The notes: generated by a model not told the origin, from the letters alone. A DNA stretch of 64,000 bases from Methanobacteriota archaeon (GCA_016841625.1 JAENYU010000004.1:35109-99108); one strand, 5' to 3'; numbered from the stretch's first letter, positions 1 to 8,373 are shown. Program-made: numbers and translations.

Positions 1-1
1 G

Positions 2-313
2 GCTTTCATCCCGAACCTGGACTTTGAAAAAGCACGTTCTATCTCCATGACTGCAGAAGGTATGCAGCTAGGGGACTTCACGGATGCACATGCCGATGTC
101 GTTGTCCTGCTTGGGGGACTTGCCATGCCGAAGATCGGGGCAGACCCGGAAAAGGCAAACGAACTGGTCGGGAAGATTCTTGAAGGCTCGGAAAACGGAA
201 AGGTAATAGGAGTTTGCTTCCAGTCAATGTTTATGCAGCAGAAATGGGACGAAATTATCGACTTCGATTACATCATCAATGCCGACCTGGATGTCAAGGT
301 CATGGAAGTCTGA
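2..313 (+). CDS. DUF2124-family protein (5' end outside window)
   Basis: The reading frame is already open at the first bases and runs to a TGA at 311-313, giving the last 103 residues; the real start lies before the window. The sequence resembles the DUF2124 family of methanogen proteins: an alternating hydrophobic core (VVVLLGGLAMPKIG), then a helix with a GKVIGVCFQ strand, suggesting a small alpha/beta (Rossmann-like) fold. The function of the family is not known to me. It is followed by about 150 bases of AT-rich DNA before the next gene on the same strand. Confidence 0.75.
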   Translation, partial: AFIPNLDFEKARSISMTAEGMQLGDFTDAHADVVVLLGGLAMPKIGADPEKANELVGKILEGSENGKVIGVCFQSMFMQQKWDEIIDFDYIINADLDVKVMEV

Positions 314-460
314 AAAATACGGTAATAAATATATTATCTAACAAAATAATTCTAAATGTTTTCCGGTTCAAAATCAGATTTACCGATCCCTGGCAGGGAA
401 TCGATATATAATTTAAGATAAATATTATATCATATCCGAACGGATAACAGGTTGATAATT

Positions 461-823
461 ATGGGGAAGAATATCGAAGAAGTCAAGACTGTTAAGGGCT
501 TTTTGCCCAGAGCAATCAAATATGCTAATGACATGAATGAGGACTTTGGCGAAGGGCTTGCAGGTTTTTACAAAGCCATCTGGGATGAAAGGGAAGGTGG
601 ACTTTCCATGAAGAACAAGCACATCCTGGTTTTCACGGTCGCCTGCTCAAACAACAACAAGGAAAGCGCGGTCAAGATCCTGGAACGGCTCAAAAAATTC
701 GGGGCCACGAAAACCGAGATCATGGACGCCATGATGATGGCAGCCTGGACCGGGGGAATCCAGAATTTCACGGATTTCAGTGCCGTTGTGCTCAAGGAGA
801 TGGAAAGGCTGGGTTTTGAATAA
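461..823 (+). CDS. Carboxymuconolactone decarboxylase / AhpD-like protein
   Basis: A 120-residue all-alpha protein resembling the carboxymuconolactone decarboxylase (AhpD-like) family. Family members often use a CxxC pair and a nearby His for peroxide or disulfide chemistry. Here the core segment reads VACSNNNKESA, so one cysteine is present but the expected second cysteine is absent. The protein may therefore be a single-cysteine or non-catalytic member. The frame could start at a TTG nine bases earlier (452), but the ATG at 461 sits a normal distance after a GGTTGA-like ribosome site and is preferred. No operon partner: about 200 T-rich bases follow before the PAP2 gene. Confidence 0.75.
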   Translation: MGKNIEEVKTVKGFLPRAIKYANDMNEDFGEGLAGFYKAIWDEREGGLSMKNKHILVFTVACSNNNKESAVKILERLKKFGATKTEIMDAMMMAAWTGGIQNFTDFSAVVLKEMERLGFE

Positions 824-1024
824 CCTGCCTTTATTAATTACTCCTTTTTCCCGTTCTAATTGCTTTTTTTCAGAATTATCGGTTTGGTTCAACATTTGAA
901 CATTTTACCGGATTTTTTATAAACGGAAAATGAAGAACTCAGGAAAAATTACGAAACATTTTTAAAATCTACAGACTCTTTAAGGGGTCATACTCTTAAA
1001 AAATAGAAACAGGGTTGTTTCCAA
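824..1024. other. Intergenic region with T-rich terminator-like tract
   Basis: Just after the AhpD-like gene come T-rich runs (about 848-870) of the kind that end archaeal transcripts. The rest is AT-rich with no open frame of note and probably carries the promoter for the PAP2 gene. Confidence 0.3.
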
Positions 1025-2074
1025 TTGTTCCAGACAGAACCGATACTCTACCTCCAGTCTCTGGCAACTGACTGGCTAACCCTCCTAATGGTCCTGATTA
1101 CTTCCATGGGTTCGTCCTCTTTTTTTGCAGCAGTAATAATCATGATAACATTCGGAATAGATTTTCGCAGGGGTTTTCTCCTCTTCCAACTGCTGCTCTG
1201 GACAGGGGCAGTCACGGAAGTGCTCAAGGTAGCTTTTGCCATGCCAAGGCCCTATTTTGTGGATTCGAGGGTTTTGAACCTTGAAAGCGGAGAGCCGAAC
1301 CTCTCCCCCTTTACCGGGAAAGGAGCGAGCAGTTTTTTCGGGCTTCCCGAAAAAGAAGCTCTCGAAGCTTTCAGGGCAGAAGTTACGACTGAAGGTTCCT
1401 ATCCCTTCTACTCCCTTTACGGCTTTCCTTCAGGGCACGTTTCCACCACCACGGCGTTATGGGGAGGAGCCGCCCTGATTTTTGGAAGGAAGGTAATCTG
1501 GAAAATTGCCCCGGCAGTCGTTTTGCTAATGGCTTTCACAAGAATGTACCTTGGTAGACATTTCCTCGGTGACATAATAGGAGGCGTCTGTCTGGGGCTG
1601 CTCATGCTTCTCGCATTCTCCAGTTTCCTTCAAAGCCCTTTCTGTAAAGCTTTTTTCCGGAAAGAAAACTTCATTCCTGCAGCCAGGTCCCCTAACCTCC
1701 TGTTTTACGCCTTTATGTTCATCGTCCCCCTGCTTCTCACAGCCGCATCCCTGATAGGCCCGGACGTGGCTGGCTTTCTCACCGGGACAAATACGGCATA
1801 CCTCCTGGTAATGCGAAAAGGGCTCCCAGGAGATGCGGGTAACAGAGGAAAGCGGGTCTCACGCGTACTGGTCGCACTCCTGAACTTCGCCGCAGCCTCC
1901 TTCATCACAGCTGTTGCAATCGATATTACAGGAACTGCCAGCTTCCTTGGCCCCGATATAATTGAATTTGCAGAAGCTTTCGTCCCGGCGTCCACGATAT
2001 GGGTTTCCGTGGAAATCTGTTTCAGGCTCGGACTGTACGGAAAAGAAAGTTTTTCACAAAAAAGTAGTGCATAA
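1025..2074 (+). CDS. PAP2-superfamily membrane phosphatase
   Basis: A 349-residue polytopic membrane protein of the type 2 phosphatidic acid phosphatase superfamily. All three signature blocks are visible: a KVAFAMPRP segment (motif 1, K-x6-RP), FPSGHVSTTTALWGG (motif 2, PSGH), and TRMYLGRHFLGDIIGG (motif 3, R-x5-H-x3-D). These enzymes remove phosphate from lipid or isoprenoid phosphates at the membrane; the substrate cannot be told from sequence. The start is a TTG. The C-terminal third holds further hydrophobic helices beyond the core domain. The stop codon lies only about 20 bases from the end of the TnpB element, so the element landed immediately downstream of this gene. Confidence 0.85.
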   Translation: MFQTEPILYLQSLATDWLTLLMVLITSMGSSSFFAAVIIMITFGIDFRRGFLLFQLLLWTGAVTEVLKVAFAMPRPYFVDSRVLNLESGEPNLSPFTGKGASSFFGLPEKEALEAFRAEVTTEGSYPFYSLYGFPSGHVSTTTALWGGAALIFGRKVIWKIAPAVVLLMAFTRMYLGRHFLGDIIGGVCLGLLMLLAFSSFLQSPFCKAFFRKENFIPAARSPNLLFYAFMFIVPLLLTAASLIGPDVAGFLTGTNTAYLLVMRKGLPGDAGNRGKRVSRVLVALLNFAAASFITAVAIDITGTASFLGPDIIEFAEAFVPASTIWVSVEICFRLGLYGKESFSQKSSA

Positions 2075-2095
2075 AAAAGTATAGAAGGGCAGAAG

Positions 2096-2260
2096 GTGAA
2101 CTACCCCACCTGCTTTCTGATGAAAGCGAGGAAGGGGCTTCCTGCTTCACATTCCGGAGCAACCTCCACGAATCCACAGGCTCTTCCCCGTGTCCCACGG
2201 GTGATTTTGAATCAAGTTGCCAGTGCAAACTTTTTGATGTTGATAGCGGCGTTAATGTCC
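2096..2260 (-). ncRNA. Putative TnpB guide RNA (omega/reRNA) at the element's end
   Basis: TnpB proteins use an RNA transcribed through the 3' end of their gene and the transposon end, with the guide coming from DNA just outside the element. The region fits: on the minus strand it continues from the tnpB stop through a CCCGTG/CACGGG hairpin (2187-2201), the AGGAAG/CTTCCT hairpin and the terminal GCTTTC/GAAAGC hairpin. The predicted guide is the reverse complement of about 2076-2095, in the tail of the PAP2 transcription unit. Boundaries are approximate; the RNA is inferred from family knowledge plus visible structure. Confidence 0.5.
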
Positions 2261-3384
2261 CTGTCATGGAACGTTCCACAGGCAGGGCATTCCCACTCCC
2301 GGACAGCCAGAGTTATGTCCTTGTTGTGGTATCCGCAAACGTTACAGGTTTTTGTGGAAGGCTCCCACATCCCGATCCTAATAACGGTTTTGCCGAGCCT
2401 TTTAGCCTTATATTCCAGTTTCGAAACAAAGCTTCCCCATGCCGAATCACTGATAGCCTGAGCAAGTTTATGGTTTTTCTTCATCCCCTTAATGTTTAGC
2501 GTCTCGATTCCAACGGCTTGGTTGTCGCTCAAAAGAGTGTTTGACTCTTTATGCTGGAAATCGTGTCTCTGGTTGGAGATTTTCTCATGAAGTTTAGCAA
2601 GCTGTTTTACGGCTTTTCTTCGGTTACTGGACCCTTTCTGTTTCCTGCTGACCCTCCTCTGGAGAGTTTTCAGGCGTTTCAAAGACTTTTTCAGGAACGT
2701 AGGGTTCTCTATCTTTTCCCCGGTGGAAAGGATCGCAAAGTCCTTGATCCCGAGGTCAACCCCGACTGTGGTATCCTCTGAGTATTCCTGCATTTCCGGG
2801 TACTCTTCCCTGTCTTCCGTCAGGATGCTAATGAAGTACTTTCCTGTAGGGGTTCTTCTTACGGTTGCCGTTCTCAGGAACTCACCATTAAGATCCTTTT
2901 CGACAATGACCTCCCCGTTAACTTCGGTAGTCTCGATCAGGTTCTCGAAAAACTCCGGACTGAACAGGTCCCTGTGCATCTTAATTTTCATCCAGCCGAT
3001 TCCCGGAAGAAACACCTGCGAAGTGGTCAGGTTGAGCCTGTACCTCTGCGGGATCTGGAAAGACTTGTTGGTGTCTTTCTTCGTTTTCCGTTGAGGAAAG
3101 CCGTTTTGTCCTTTGAAAAAGCGGGTGTAGGCATCGTGCAGGTTTTTTCTGGCTTCCTGAAGAGACTGAGAATTGACCTCTTTGAGCCAGGGGTAGATTT
3201 CCTTGAACATGGGAAGGTACTTGTCAAGTTGACTCAGGGAAATGTTGATCCTGAATTTGTCGTAGAAAACCTTTTTGATGTGGAGGAAACGGTTATAGAT
3301 GAATCTAACGCATCCGATATGCTTTTCGATAAGCGTCTTTTGTTCATCATCCGGGTATATCCGGTACACGTTTCCCATTTTCAT
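2212..3384 (-). CDS. tnpB: TnpB, RNA-guided nuclease of IS200/IS605 element
   Basis: A full-length 390-residue TnpB. The split RuvC nuclease is intact: Asp210 in TVGVDLGIKD, Glu294 in GIETLNIKGM, and a final DRDINAA block near 374-380 with Asp376. A zinc ribbon with Cys347, Cys350, Cys366 and Cys369 lies between the last two RuvC blocks, and the N-terminal wedge-type region (VYRIYPDDEQ) opens the protein. TnpB cuts DNA at a site specified by its guide RNA and next to a short target motif, favouring retention of the transposon. Nothing suggests decay. It is encoded alone, without tnpA. Confidence 0.93.
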   Translation of the reverse strand: MKMGNVYRIYPDDEQKTLIEKHIGCVRFIYNRFLHIKKVFYDKFRINISLSQLDKYLPMFKEIYPWLKEVNSQSLQEARKNLHDAYTRFFKGQNGFPQRKTKKDTNKSFQIPQRYRLNLTTSQVFLPGIGWMKIKMHRDLFSPEFFENLIETTEVNGEVIVEKDLNGEFLRTATVRRTPTGKYFISILTEDREEYPEMQEYSEDTTVGVDLGIKDFAILSTGEKIENPTFLKKSLKRLKTLQRRVSRKQKGSSNRRKAVKQLAKLHEKISNQRHDFQHKESNTLLSDNQAVGIETLNIKGMKKNHKLAQAISDSAWGSFVSKLEYKAKRLGKTVIRIGMWEPSTKTCNVCGYHNKDITLAVREWECPACGTFHDRDINAAINIKKFALAT

Positions 3385-3476
3385 GACATTGCTAATTGTT
3401 TTGAAATAATATAAGGAAATTCTTATATTATTAATAGAGAGTTATTTTATTGTAGTGTTGGGAAGTTGACGGTTCC

Positions 3477-3537
3477 CATCTCCCACCTGTCGGCCTGCGG
3501 CCTCCGAGGAAGGAGTCTTCCCCCCTTCGGAGATAAA
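3477..3537. repeat. Transposon end shared with the iscB element (copy B)
   Basis: This segment aligns without gaps to 28087-28146 at the far end of the iscB element. Common blocks are CATCTCCCACCTG, a GC-rich hairpin around GCC-(3 nt)-GGC, CGAGGAAGGAGTCTTC, and a final RAG followed by ATAAA. The ATAAA at 3533-3537 (TTTAT on the other strand) is a candidate for the insertion/target motif next to the element, because it is shared right at the point where similarity ends. Confidence 0.7.
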
Positions 3538-3605
3538 AAATAGAAAAAAATGGAAAAAAAGTGGAAGAAATATAGAAATCCGGCTATTTATTGGCCCGGA
3601 ATTCT

Positions 3606-5192
3606 TTACAAACTTCTGCGCCTCAGTCCGTATGCGGAAACCAGCACCGCAACTCCGAGCCCGAACTCGAAAGCTGGCGTGGATTCAGCCTCACCTTCTT
3701 CTTCAGCGGCTTCTCCTTCAGCGGCTTCCTCTTCCCCGGCTTCTTCTTCAGCTTCCTCTCCAGCTTCGGGTTCCAGGTCAATTACGATTTCGTGCTCTGA
3801 AAATTCAGGGATATACACAGCCATCGTGGCGGTTTCATTTTCCTGCACGAGATAGCAGAGCGGGCGGTCCCCACCGGCAAAGAGTTCATCGATACTTTCG
3901 GCTTTCTCGATTTCCTCCCCGTCAAAGCGGAGCCTCAGGCGATCGGGATTGGAAAGGTTGATGGTCTCGTTGTCCACGTTTACGGTGATGACCCTGCCCT
4001 CGGGAAGCTCCGAATCTACCCCGAGCACGATGCGGTCCCTGTCCCTGTCCCTGACCTGCACACCCATGGGAGTGTAGCTCACAACAGATGCGTTATCCCC
4101 GCCTGCGCGGAGGGCAAGTTCAGCTCCAACCCTACCGTTTGCGATTTCCCGGGAAAGCACCCTGTGCATGTACGCTGCACGGGAACCGTAACGGTATTCG
4201 GTCTGCATGAAAGCGGGTTCCATGGGAGTTGCACGGAACATGGCCACACTGTTTTCGACAAGGCTTACCGTGACCTCGTCATCCGAAATCTCAACATCAA
4301 GCCCCTCGAGGGGCTCGTCCTCCGTTCCGGAAGCAAGGTAATTCTTGAAGACGGTAAGGTATCCTTCTAAATTGTTTTTACTTATCTTCACAATAATTAC
4401 ATCATCAGAATCATCCGAAAGTTCGGTATCCAGGCTTGCTTCCACATATTTGGCAAGGTCAAAGACAACGGTTTTGTCGGCAAAAGCCCTGACCTGCATG
4501 ACTCCCATAGGGTTGTCGTGAAGGAAAATCTGGCTGTCAGCGCCCTCATAGAAAGCAGTCGCCCCTGCTACCTGTTCATCCTGATACTCGAAATCGGAAA
4601 CCGTGACCGAATCGAAAATCAGGTCCCCGCCAACCGCAAAATTGCTGACTTCACCTGCATCAGCATCAAAACTGAAGGTCGTGAAGTTCCCGTATGCAAA
4701 GCGCCCCTGCTGCATGAAATGGAGGCCATAGCCCATACCCATGCCCATGGCCCTTACAGCCTGCGTGGCCTGCTGGCGCATCAGGAGTTGCTGCCGCGCA
4801 TTGAGCGAGGTCTGAGTCTGCTGCATGTTCATGACCATGTAGCTGGCAATTTCCTGCCCGGTAACCCCGTACTCCTCTTCAATTTCCAGGATCGTGAACT
4901 GCGAGTTCAGATCCTCCGGAAGTCCGAGGTCGGAAATTGCATCTTCAACCGGAATTTCGAAATTGTTGCAGACTTCTTCGAAAGTCATTGAGCCGAACCC
5001 TGCAAACCTGTTGTCGTACTGGTCAAACCCGTAACCATTCATCATCCCCTGGCCCATTCCCGGACCCATGCCACCGTTGGTCCCTCCACCCGGCCCCATC
5101 TGGGCAAGGACAGGAGATGCTCCAAGGATCACAATCAAGAGGACACAAAATACAGACAGGTCTAAGTATTTCATTTTCAACTTCATTTTCAT
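3606..5192 (-). CDS. Secreted protein with C-terminal membrane/sorting anchor, function unknown
   Basis: A 528-residue exported protein. An N-terminal basic stretch and hydrophobic segment (YLDLSVFCVLLIVILG, ending near VLAQ) form a signal peptide. Next comes a Gly/Met-rich segment (MGPGGG, MGPGMGQGMM) and a helical region rich in Gln and Met; the middle is beta-rich. Near the C-terminus there is an acidic Glu/Ala low-complexity linker (about residues 470-500), then PAFEFGLGVAVLVSAYGLRRR: a short motif, one hydrophobic helix and arginines. That layout resembles the PGF/PEF-CTERM sorting signals handled by archaeosortases. Several in-frame Met codons (MKMKLKMK) make the exact start uncertain. 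No known enzymatic domain is recognised. It is a lone gene. Confidence 0.75.
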   Translation of the reverse strand: MKMKLKMKYLDLSVFCVLLIVILGASPVLAQMGPGGGTNGGMGPGMGQGMMNGYGFDQYDNRFAGFGSMTFEEVCNNFEIPVEDAISDLGLPEDLNSQFTILEIEEEYGVTGQEIASYMVMNMQQTQTSLNARQQLLMRQQATQAVRAMGMGMGYGLHFMQQGRFAYGNFTTFSFDADAGEVSNFAVGGDLIFDSVTVSDFEYQDEQVAGATAFYEGADSQIFLHDNPMGVMQVRAFADKTVVFDLAKYVEASLDTELSDDSDDVIIVKISKNNLEGYLTVFKNYLASGTEDEPLEGLDVEISDDEVTVSLVENSVAMFRATPMEPAFMQTEYRYGSRAAYMHRVLSREIANGRVGAELALRAGGDNASVVSYTPMGVQVRDRDRDRIVLGVDSELPEGRVITVNVDNETINLSNPDRLRLRFDGEEIEKAESIDELFAGGDRPLCYLVQENETATMAVYIPEFSEHEIVIDLEPEAGEEAEEEAGEEEAAEGEAAEEEGEAESTPAFEFGLGVAVLVSAYGLRRRSL

Positions 5193-5840
5193 ATTCCATT
5201 CCCCGCAAATAATAAGCTGTCAATGATCTATCCAGCCCTAAAAATAAAAAGCTGAAGTAAAACATAATCATCAAATAGATAATTCAAACAGTTGATTATA
5301 TGATCCAATCTTATAAATCTTTGACACTGAAATCTCTGATACTGAAATCTCTGATGTTGAAATCTTTGACACTGCAGAAGTCTGATTAAAAAAATGAGTT
5401 TGAGATCCCGAAAAATTCTATTTTGAGATATAATTTTGAAACAGGTCCGGAAGTAAGCCTCAGGAAAAAAAAAATAGAAAAATTGATCATTCCCCATCTC
5501 ATATTTTATTTCTCAACTGAGATAACGTTTCCGAAAATAACACCACAAAAATTCCCGCCGGAATGCCTGAAAAGAAAAACTCCAGAATCGCAATTTAAGC
5601 TCACAGGAGGAATTTTTCTTATCCTTATTCGCCGGATGAAGGAATCCTTAAATAAAGCTTTTAACTATTGAGCGTATTCACAATCCACAGGAGAAACAGC
5701 AAAATAAAAATTGCAGTCGAAAGCCTGCAATTAACAGGATATACCAGATAAAATATACCTGAAGATAAATATGCCTGACAGCTTTTCCACCAGCAGAATG
5801 AATTTTATTGTTAATATTAAAACCCAAGAGGATGACATTC
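5193..5840. other. Long AT-rich intergenic region between secreted protein and pdxS
   Basis: About 650 bases without a convincing gene. It holds the promoters for the two divergent neighbours and a 4x15-base tandem repeat (5315-5374). A possible 82-residue frame at 5423-5671 on the plus strand has skewed composition and no recognisable similarity, so it is not called as a gene. Confidence 0.4.
5315..5374. repeat. Tandem repeat, 15-bp unit x4
   Basis: Four consecutive units of AAATCTYTGAYRYTG: 5315-5329, 5330-5344, 5345-5359 and 5360-5374. The first and last are identical. The repeat is intergenic. Confidence 0.85.
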
Positions 5841-6737
5841 ATGGACTTTGAAAAATTGAGACACGGGACCGAACTGATCAAGAGGGGCTTTGCTAAGATG
5901 CAGAAGGGGGGTGTGATCATGGACGTGACAAACCCCGAACAGGCCAGGATCGCAGAAGAGGCAGGAGCAGTTGCGGTTATGGCTCTGCAGGCTGTCCCGG
6001 CAGACATCAGGAAAGAAGGTGGCGTTGCCAGGATGGCAGACCCTGAAATCATCCAGAAGATCATTGATACGGTCACGATTCCCGTTATGGCAAAAGCCAG
6101 GATTGGGCACTTTGTGGAAGCCGAAATTCTGGAGGCGCTTGGCGCGGACATGGTGGACGAGTCCGAAGTCCTGACCCCTGCCGACCCCTACTTCCACATC
6201 GACAAGACCGAGTTTACCGTGCCCTTCGTCTGCGGAGCCAGGAACCTCGGAGAAGCTCTCCGGAGGATCAACGAAGGGGCAGCCATGATCCGGACCAAAG
6301 GAGAAGCAGGGACCGGAGACGTCAGCCAGGCAGTAAAGCACATGAAGCAGATTCAGGGCGAAATCCGGGAACTTGCCGGAAAGAACAAGGAAGAACTGAT
6401 CATGGTCGCAAGGGACATCGAAGCCCCGATCGAACTCGTGATCGAAACCGCCCAGATGCAGCGCCTGCCTGTCGTGAACTTTGCAGCTGGTGGAGTTGCA
6501 ACCCCTGCCGACGCAGCCCTCATGATGCGCCTCGGTGCCGACGGTGTCTTCGTAGGTTCAGGGATCTTCAAAGCCGAAAACCCGGAGAAGATGGCAAAAG
6601 CAGTGGTCGAAGCAGTCAACAACTACGACAACCCCGCAAAACTCGCCGAAATCTCCAAGGGCATCGGAAGCGGCATGAAAGGCATCAGCGCCGACATGAT
6701 CCCGCCGGAGCAGGCCCTTCAGGAACGCGGCTGGTAA
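5841..6737 (+). CDS. pdxS: Pyridoxal 5'-phosphate synthase, lyase subunit PdxS
   Basis: PdxS makes pyridoxal 5'-phosphate from ribose 5-phosphate, glyceraldehyde 3-phosphate and ammonia delivered by PdxT. The 298-residue protein matches the family over its whole length: [20 protein letters not shown] near the start, [15 protein letters not shown] with a conserved active-site region, [16 protein letters not shown], and the [12 protein letters not shown] phosphate-binding loop of the TIM barrel. The frame opens earlier (ATG at 5832 and before), but the ATG at 5841 lies nine bases after a GAGG ribosome site and gives a normal family length. PdxT follows on the same strand after about 240 bases. 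Confidence 0.95.
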   Translation: MDFEKLRHGTELIKRGFAKMQKGGVIMDVTNPEQARIAEEAGAVAVMALQAVPADIRKEGGVARMADPEIIQKIIDTVTIPVMAKARIGHFVEAEILEALGADMVDESEVLTPADPYFHIDKTEFTVPFVCGARNLGEALRRINEGAAMIRTKGEAGTGDVSQAVKHMKQIQGEIRELAGKNKEELIMVARDIEAPIELVIETAQMQRLPVVNFAAGGVATPADAALMMRLGADGVFVGSGIFKAENPEKMAKAVVEAVNNYDNPAKLAEISKGIGSGMKGISADMIPPEQALQERGW

Positions 6738-6744
6738 AAAAACA

Positions 6745-6775
6745 GCAAGCAAACAAGCAAGCAAACAAGCAAGCA
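6745..6775. repeat. Short tandem repeat, 12-bp unit x2.6
   Basis: Units of GCAAGCAAACAA repeat from just after the pdxS stop codon. It leads directly into a cluster of GC-rich hairpins. Confidence 0.7.
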
Positions 6776-6776
6776 G

Positions 6777-6868
6777 CCGAGTTGCGCCAGCCGAGTTGCG
6801 GCTCGGCAGTGCGCTGTCCGTTTCGCTCGCTTCGCTCGCTCAAGCGGACTTAAAAATATTTTATTTTT
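6777..6868 (+). terminator. GC-rich hairpin cluster with T-rich tail after pdxS
   Basis: Two direct copies of GCCGAGTTGCG (6777 and 6790) lead into a hairpin GCCGAG(6790-6795)/CTCGGC(6802-6807). A second stem pairs 6816-6823 (GTCCGTTT) with 6842-6849 (AAGCGGAC), its loop built from CGCTCG copies. A TTAAAAATATTTTATTTTTT tract follows. It may act as a terminator or processing site between pdxS and pdxT. The composition also suggests a dispersed genomic repeat. Confidence 0.45.
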
Positions 6869-6975
6869 TTAAAAAATGATTATTTCTTGCAGGCTTGTAA
6901 GAAAAAATCAATTAAATTTTTTTATAATTTTTGATCTAACAATAAAGAATTAATTTTCACAAAATGGTGTTTTTA

Positions 6976-7572
6976 ATGAAGATCGGTGTTATTGCGATCC
7001 AGGGAGCAGTTTCCGAACATGTTGAAGCTTTGAAAAGAGCCCTTGCCGAGAGGGGTGAAGATGCCGAAGTTGTTACGATCAAGCACAGCGGCATTGTCCC
7101 GGTGTGCAGCGGAATTGTGATCCCCGGCGGAGAGAGCACGACGCTCTGCCGGCTGCTTGCCCGTGAGGGGATTGCAGAAGAGATGAAAGAGGCGGCTGCA
7201 AAGGGAGTTCCGATCCTTGGGACCTGTGCAGGCCTGATCGTGCTTGCAAAGGAAGGGGACGAGCAGGTGGAAAAGACCAGCCAGGAACTGCTCGGTATCA
7301 TGGATACGAAGGTGAACAGGAACGCTTTTGGAAGGCAGAGGGAATCTTTTGAGGCGGAACTTGAGGTCGAGATTCTCGATTCTCCCTATAGCGGCATTTT
7401 CATCCGGGCTCCGGCAATCGTAAGCTGCGGGCCGGGCGTGAAAGTTCTTTCCCGGCTTAACGGCTTTATAATCGCGGCAGAGCAGGAGAATGTAATGGCG
7501 CTTTCGTTCCACCCGGAACTGACTGACGATCTGCGCATCCACCAGTATTTCCTGGACAAGGTCTTCAACTGA
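6976..7572 (+). CDS. pdxT: Pyridoxal 5'-phosphate synthase, glutaminase subunit PdxT
   Basis: PdxT hydrolyses glutamine and channels ammonia to PdxS. The 198-residue class I glutamine amidotransferase shows the GGESTT substrate loop, the nucleophile cysteine in LGTCAGLIVLA, and the His-Glu pair in SFHPELT near the C-terminus. An ATG at 6964 gives four extra residues, but the ATG at 6976 follows a GGTG ribosome site by six bases and begins with the family's usual MKIGVIAIQGAVSEH. A T-rich tract right after the stop is probably its terminator. It forms a functional pair with pdxS upstream. Confidence 0.95.
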   Translation: MKIGVIAIQGAVSEHVEALKRALAERGEDAEVVTIKHSGIVPVCSGIVIPGGESTTLCRLLAREGIAEEMKEAAAKGVPILGTCAGLIVLAKEGDEQVEKTSQELLGIMDTKVNRNAFGRQRESFEAELEVEILDSPYSGIFIRAPAIVSCGPGVKVLSRLNGFIIAAEQENVMALSFHPELTDDLRIHQYFLDKVFN

Positions 7573-7590
7573 AGAAGATGCTTTCCAACA

Positions 7591-7606
7591 TTTTTTTAAT
7601 TTTTTC
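7591..7606 (+). terminator. T-rich termination tract after pdxT
   Basis: Two T-runs interrupted by AA, about 20 bases after the pdxT stop. Archaeal RNA polymerase stops at such tracts without needing a hairpin. Confidence 0.45.
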
Positions 7607-7747
7607 CAATTCATTTCATCCCCTCATTTATTCCAATTAATTCCCTCTTTTCAATTTGGGCCACTGCATTCTAATTTTTAGACCTTAATATTTATCTTAG
7701 CAGGCTTCGATTATATTAATAAAAACGTAACGAGGAGGGTAAAGTAT

Positions 7748-8155
7748 ATGGTAAAACTGACAGCAGAAATGAAAGAAGATTTTACAAAAATGAGGATTTT
7801 CCCGTTTGCAACCGCTTCTAAGAGCGGGGATCCGAACGTTGTACCAATTGGATTTTGCAAGCTTCAGGAAGATGACGAGACCATCTGGATTGCAGACAAC
7901 TATTTTTACAAGACCCGCAAGAACCTCGACGAAAACCCGAGGGGAGCAATCTATATCTGGGGACCAGAAATAAAGGGCTGCTACCAGATCAAGGGGGACT
8001 TCGAGATCAAGACCGACGGGGAAGACTACGAGAAGATGTACAAAATGGTCAAGTCCATGGGAGACAGGTTCCCGGCAAAAGCCCTTGCCGTCATGAAAAT
8101 CACGGAAGTTTTCGAGTGCAAGCCAGGGGATGAAGCAGGAAAGCAGCTTCTCTGA
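7748..8155 (+). CDS. Pyridoxamine 5'-phosphate oxidase-related FMN-binding protein
   Basis: A 135-residue single-domain protein of the split-barrel flavin family related to pyridoxamine phosphate oxidase. Visible family features are the FPFATASKSGDPNVVPIGF strand pair, which in relatives lines the flavin site, and the IWIADNYFYKTRKNL segment. Small members of this group bind FMN or F420, and the true substrate cannot be read from sequence. A strong GAGGAGGG ribosome site lies just before the ATG, with an AT-rich promoter-like stretch (7687-7725) ahead. Its position after pdxST may be coincidence, since a T-rich terminator separates them. Confidence 0.85.
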   Translation: MVKLTAEMKEDFTKMRIFPFATASKSGDPNVVPIGFCKLQEDDETIWIADNYFYKTRKNLDENPRGAIYIWGPEIKGCYQIKGDFEIKTDGEDYEKMYKMVKSMGDRFPAKALAVMKITEVFECKPGDEAGKQLL

Positions 8156-8202
8156 TTCCCTTCGAAACCAAGTTATAAAATTTACGATTTTATCCTGACC
8201 GG

Positions 8203-8239
8203 GAGGACGGAAAAACGTCCTCACAACCTCTCTTTTTTT
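8203..8239 (+). terminator. Hairpin plus T-run terminator
   Basis: A perfect stem GAGGACG (8203-8209) / CGTCCTC (8216-8222) with a GAAAAA loop, followed by a run of seven Ts (8233-8239), 50 to 80 bases after the stop codon of the FMN-binding protein gene. Confidence 0.7.
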
Positions 8240-8373
8240 AAAGAAAGATATCAGACAAGGTAGGTTGTATCTTTTTTCGGATAAGAAAGCGAATCAAATG
8301 AAATTCTAGAGAATTTGTCGGAAAAGAATGAGAAAATATTAAGGGATCGGAAGAAATATTGTGAAGTATGAAG

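Larger units (their letters stand above)
2096..3537 (-). mobile_element. IS200/IS605-family element carrying only tnpB (IS1341 type)
   Basis: The element comprises a tnpB gene, a structured end beside its 3' side (2096-2150) and a hairpin end beyond its 5' side (3477-3537). The 3'-side end opens with GTGAACTACCCC on the plus strand, then a perfect hairpin GCTTTC(2112-2117)/GAAAGC(2122-2127), an AGGAAG/CTTCCT hairpin, and TTCAC (2146-2150) that can pair with GTGAA (2096-2100). The other end contains CATCTCCCACCTG, a GC hairpin and GAGGAAGGAGTCTTC. Both ends closely match those of the iscB element at 26147-28146. No Y1 transposase (tnpA) is present, so it would need one in trans. Exact borders are inferred by comparing the two elements. 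Confidence 0.7.

Noticed and set aside
5423..5671. 82-residue plus-strand frame upstream of pdxS
   Set aside because: AT-rich, lysine/phenylalanine-skewed composition, no ribosome site, no recognisable family.
6964..6975. Upstream ATG as the start of pdxT
   Set aside because: The GGTG ribosome site overlaps it; the ATG at 6976 has better spacing and the family N-terminus.
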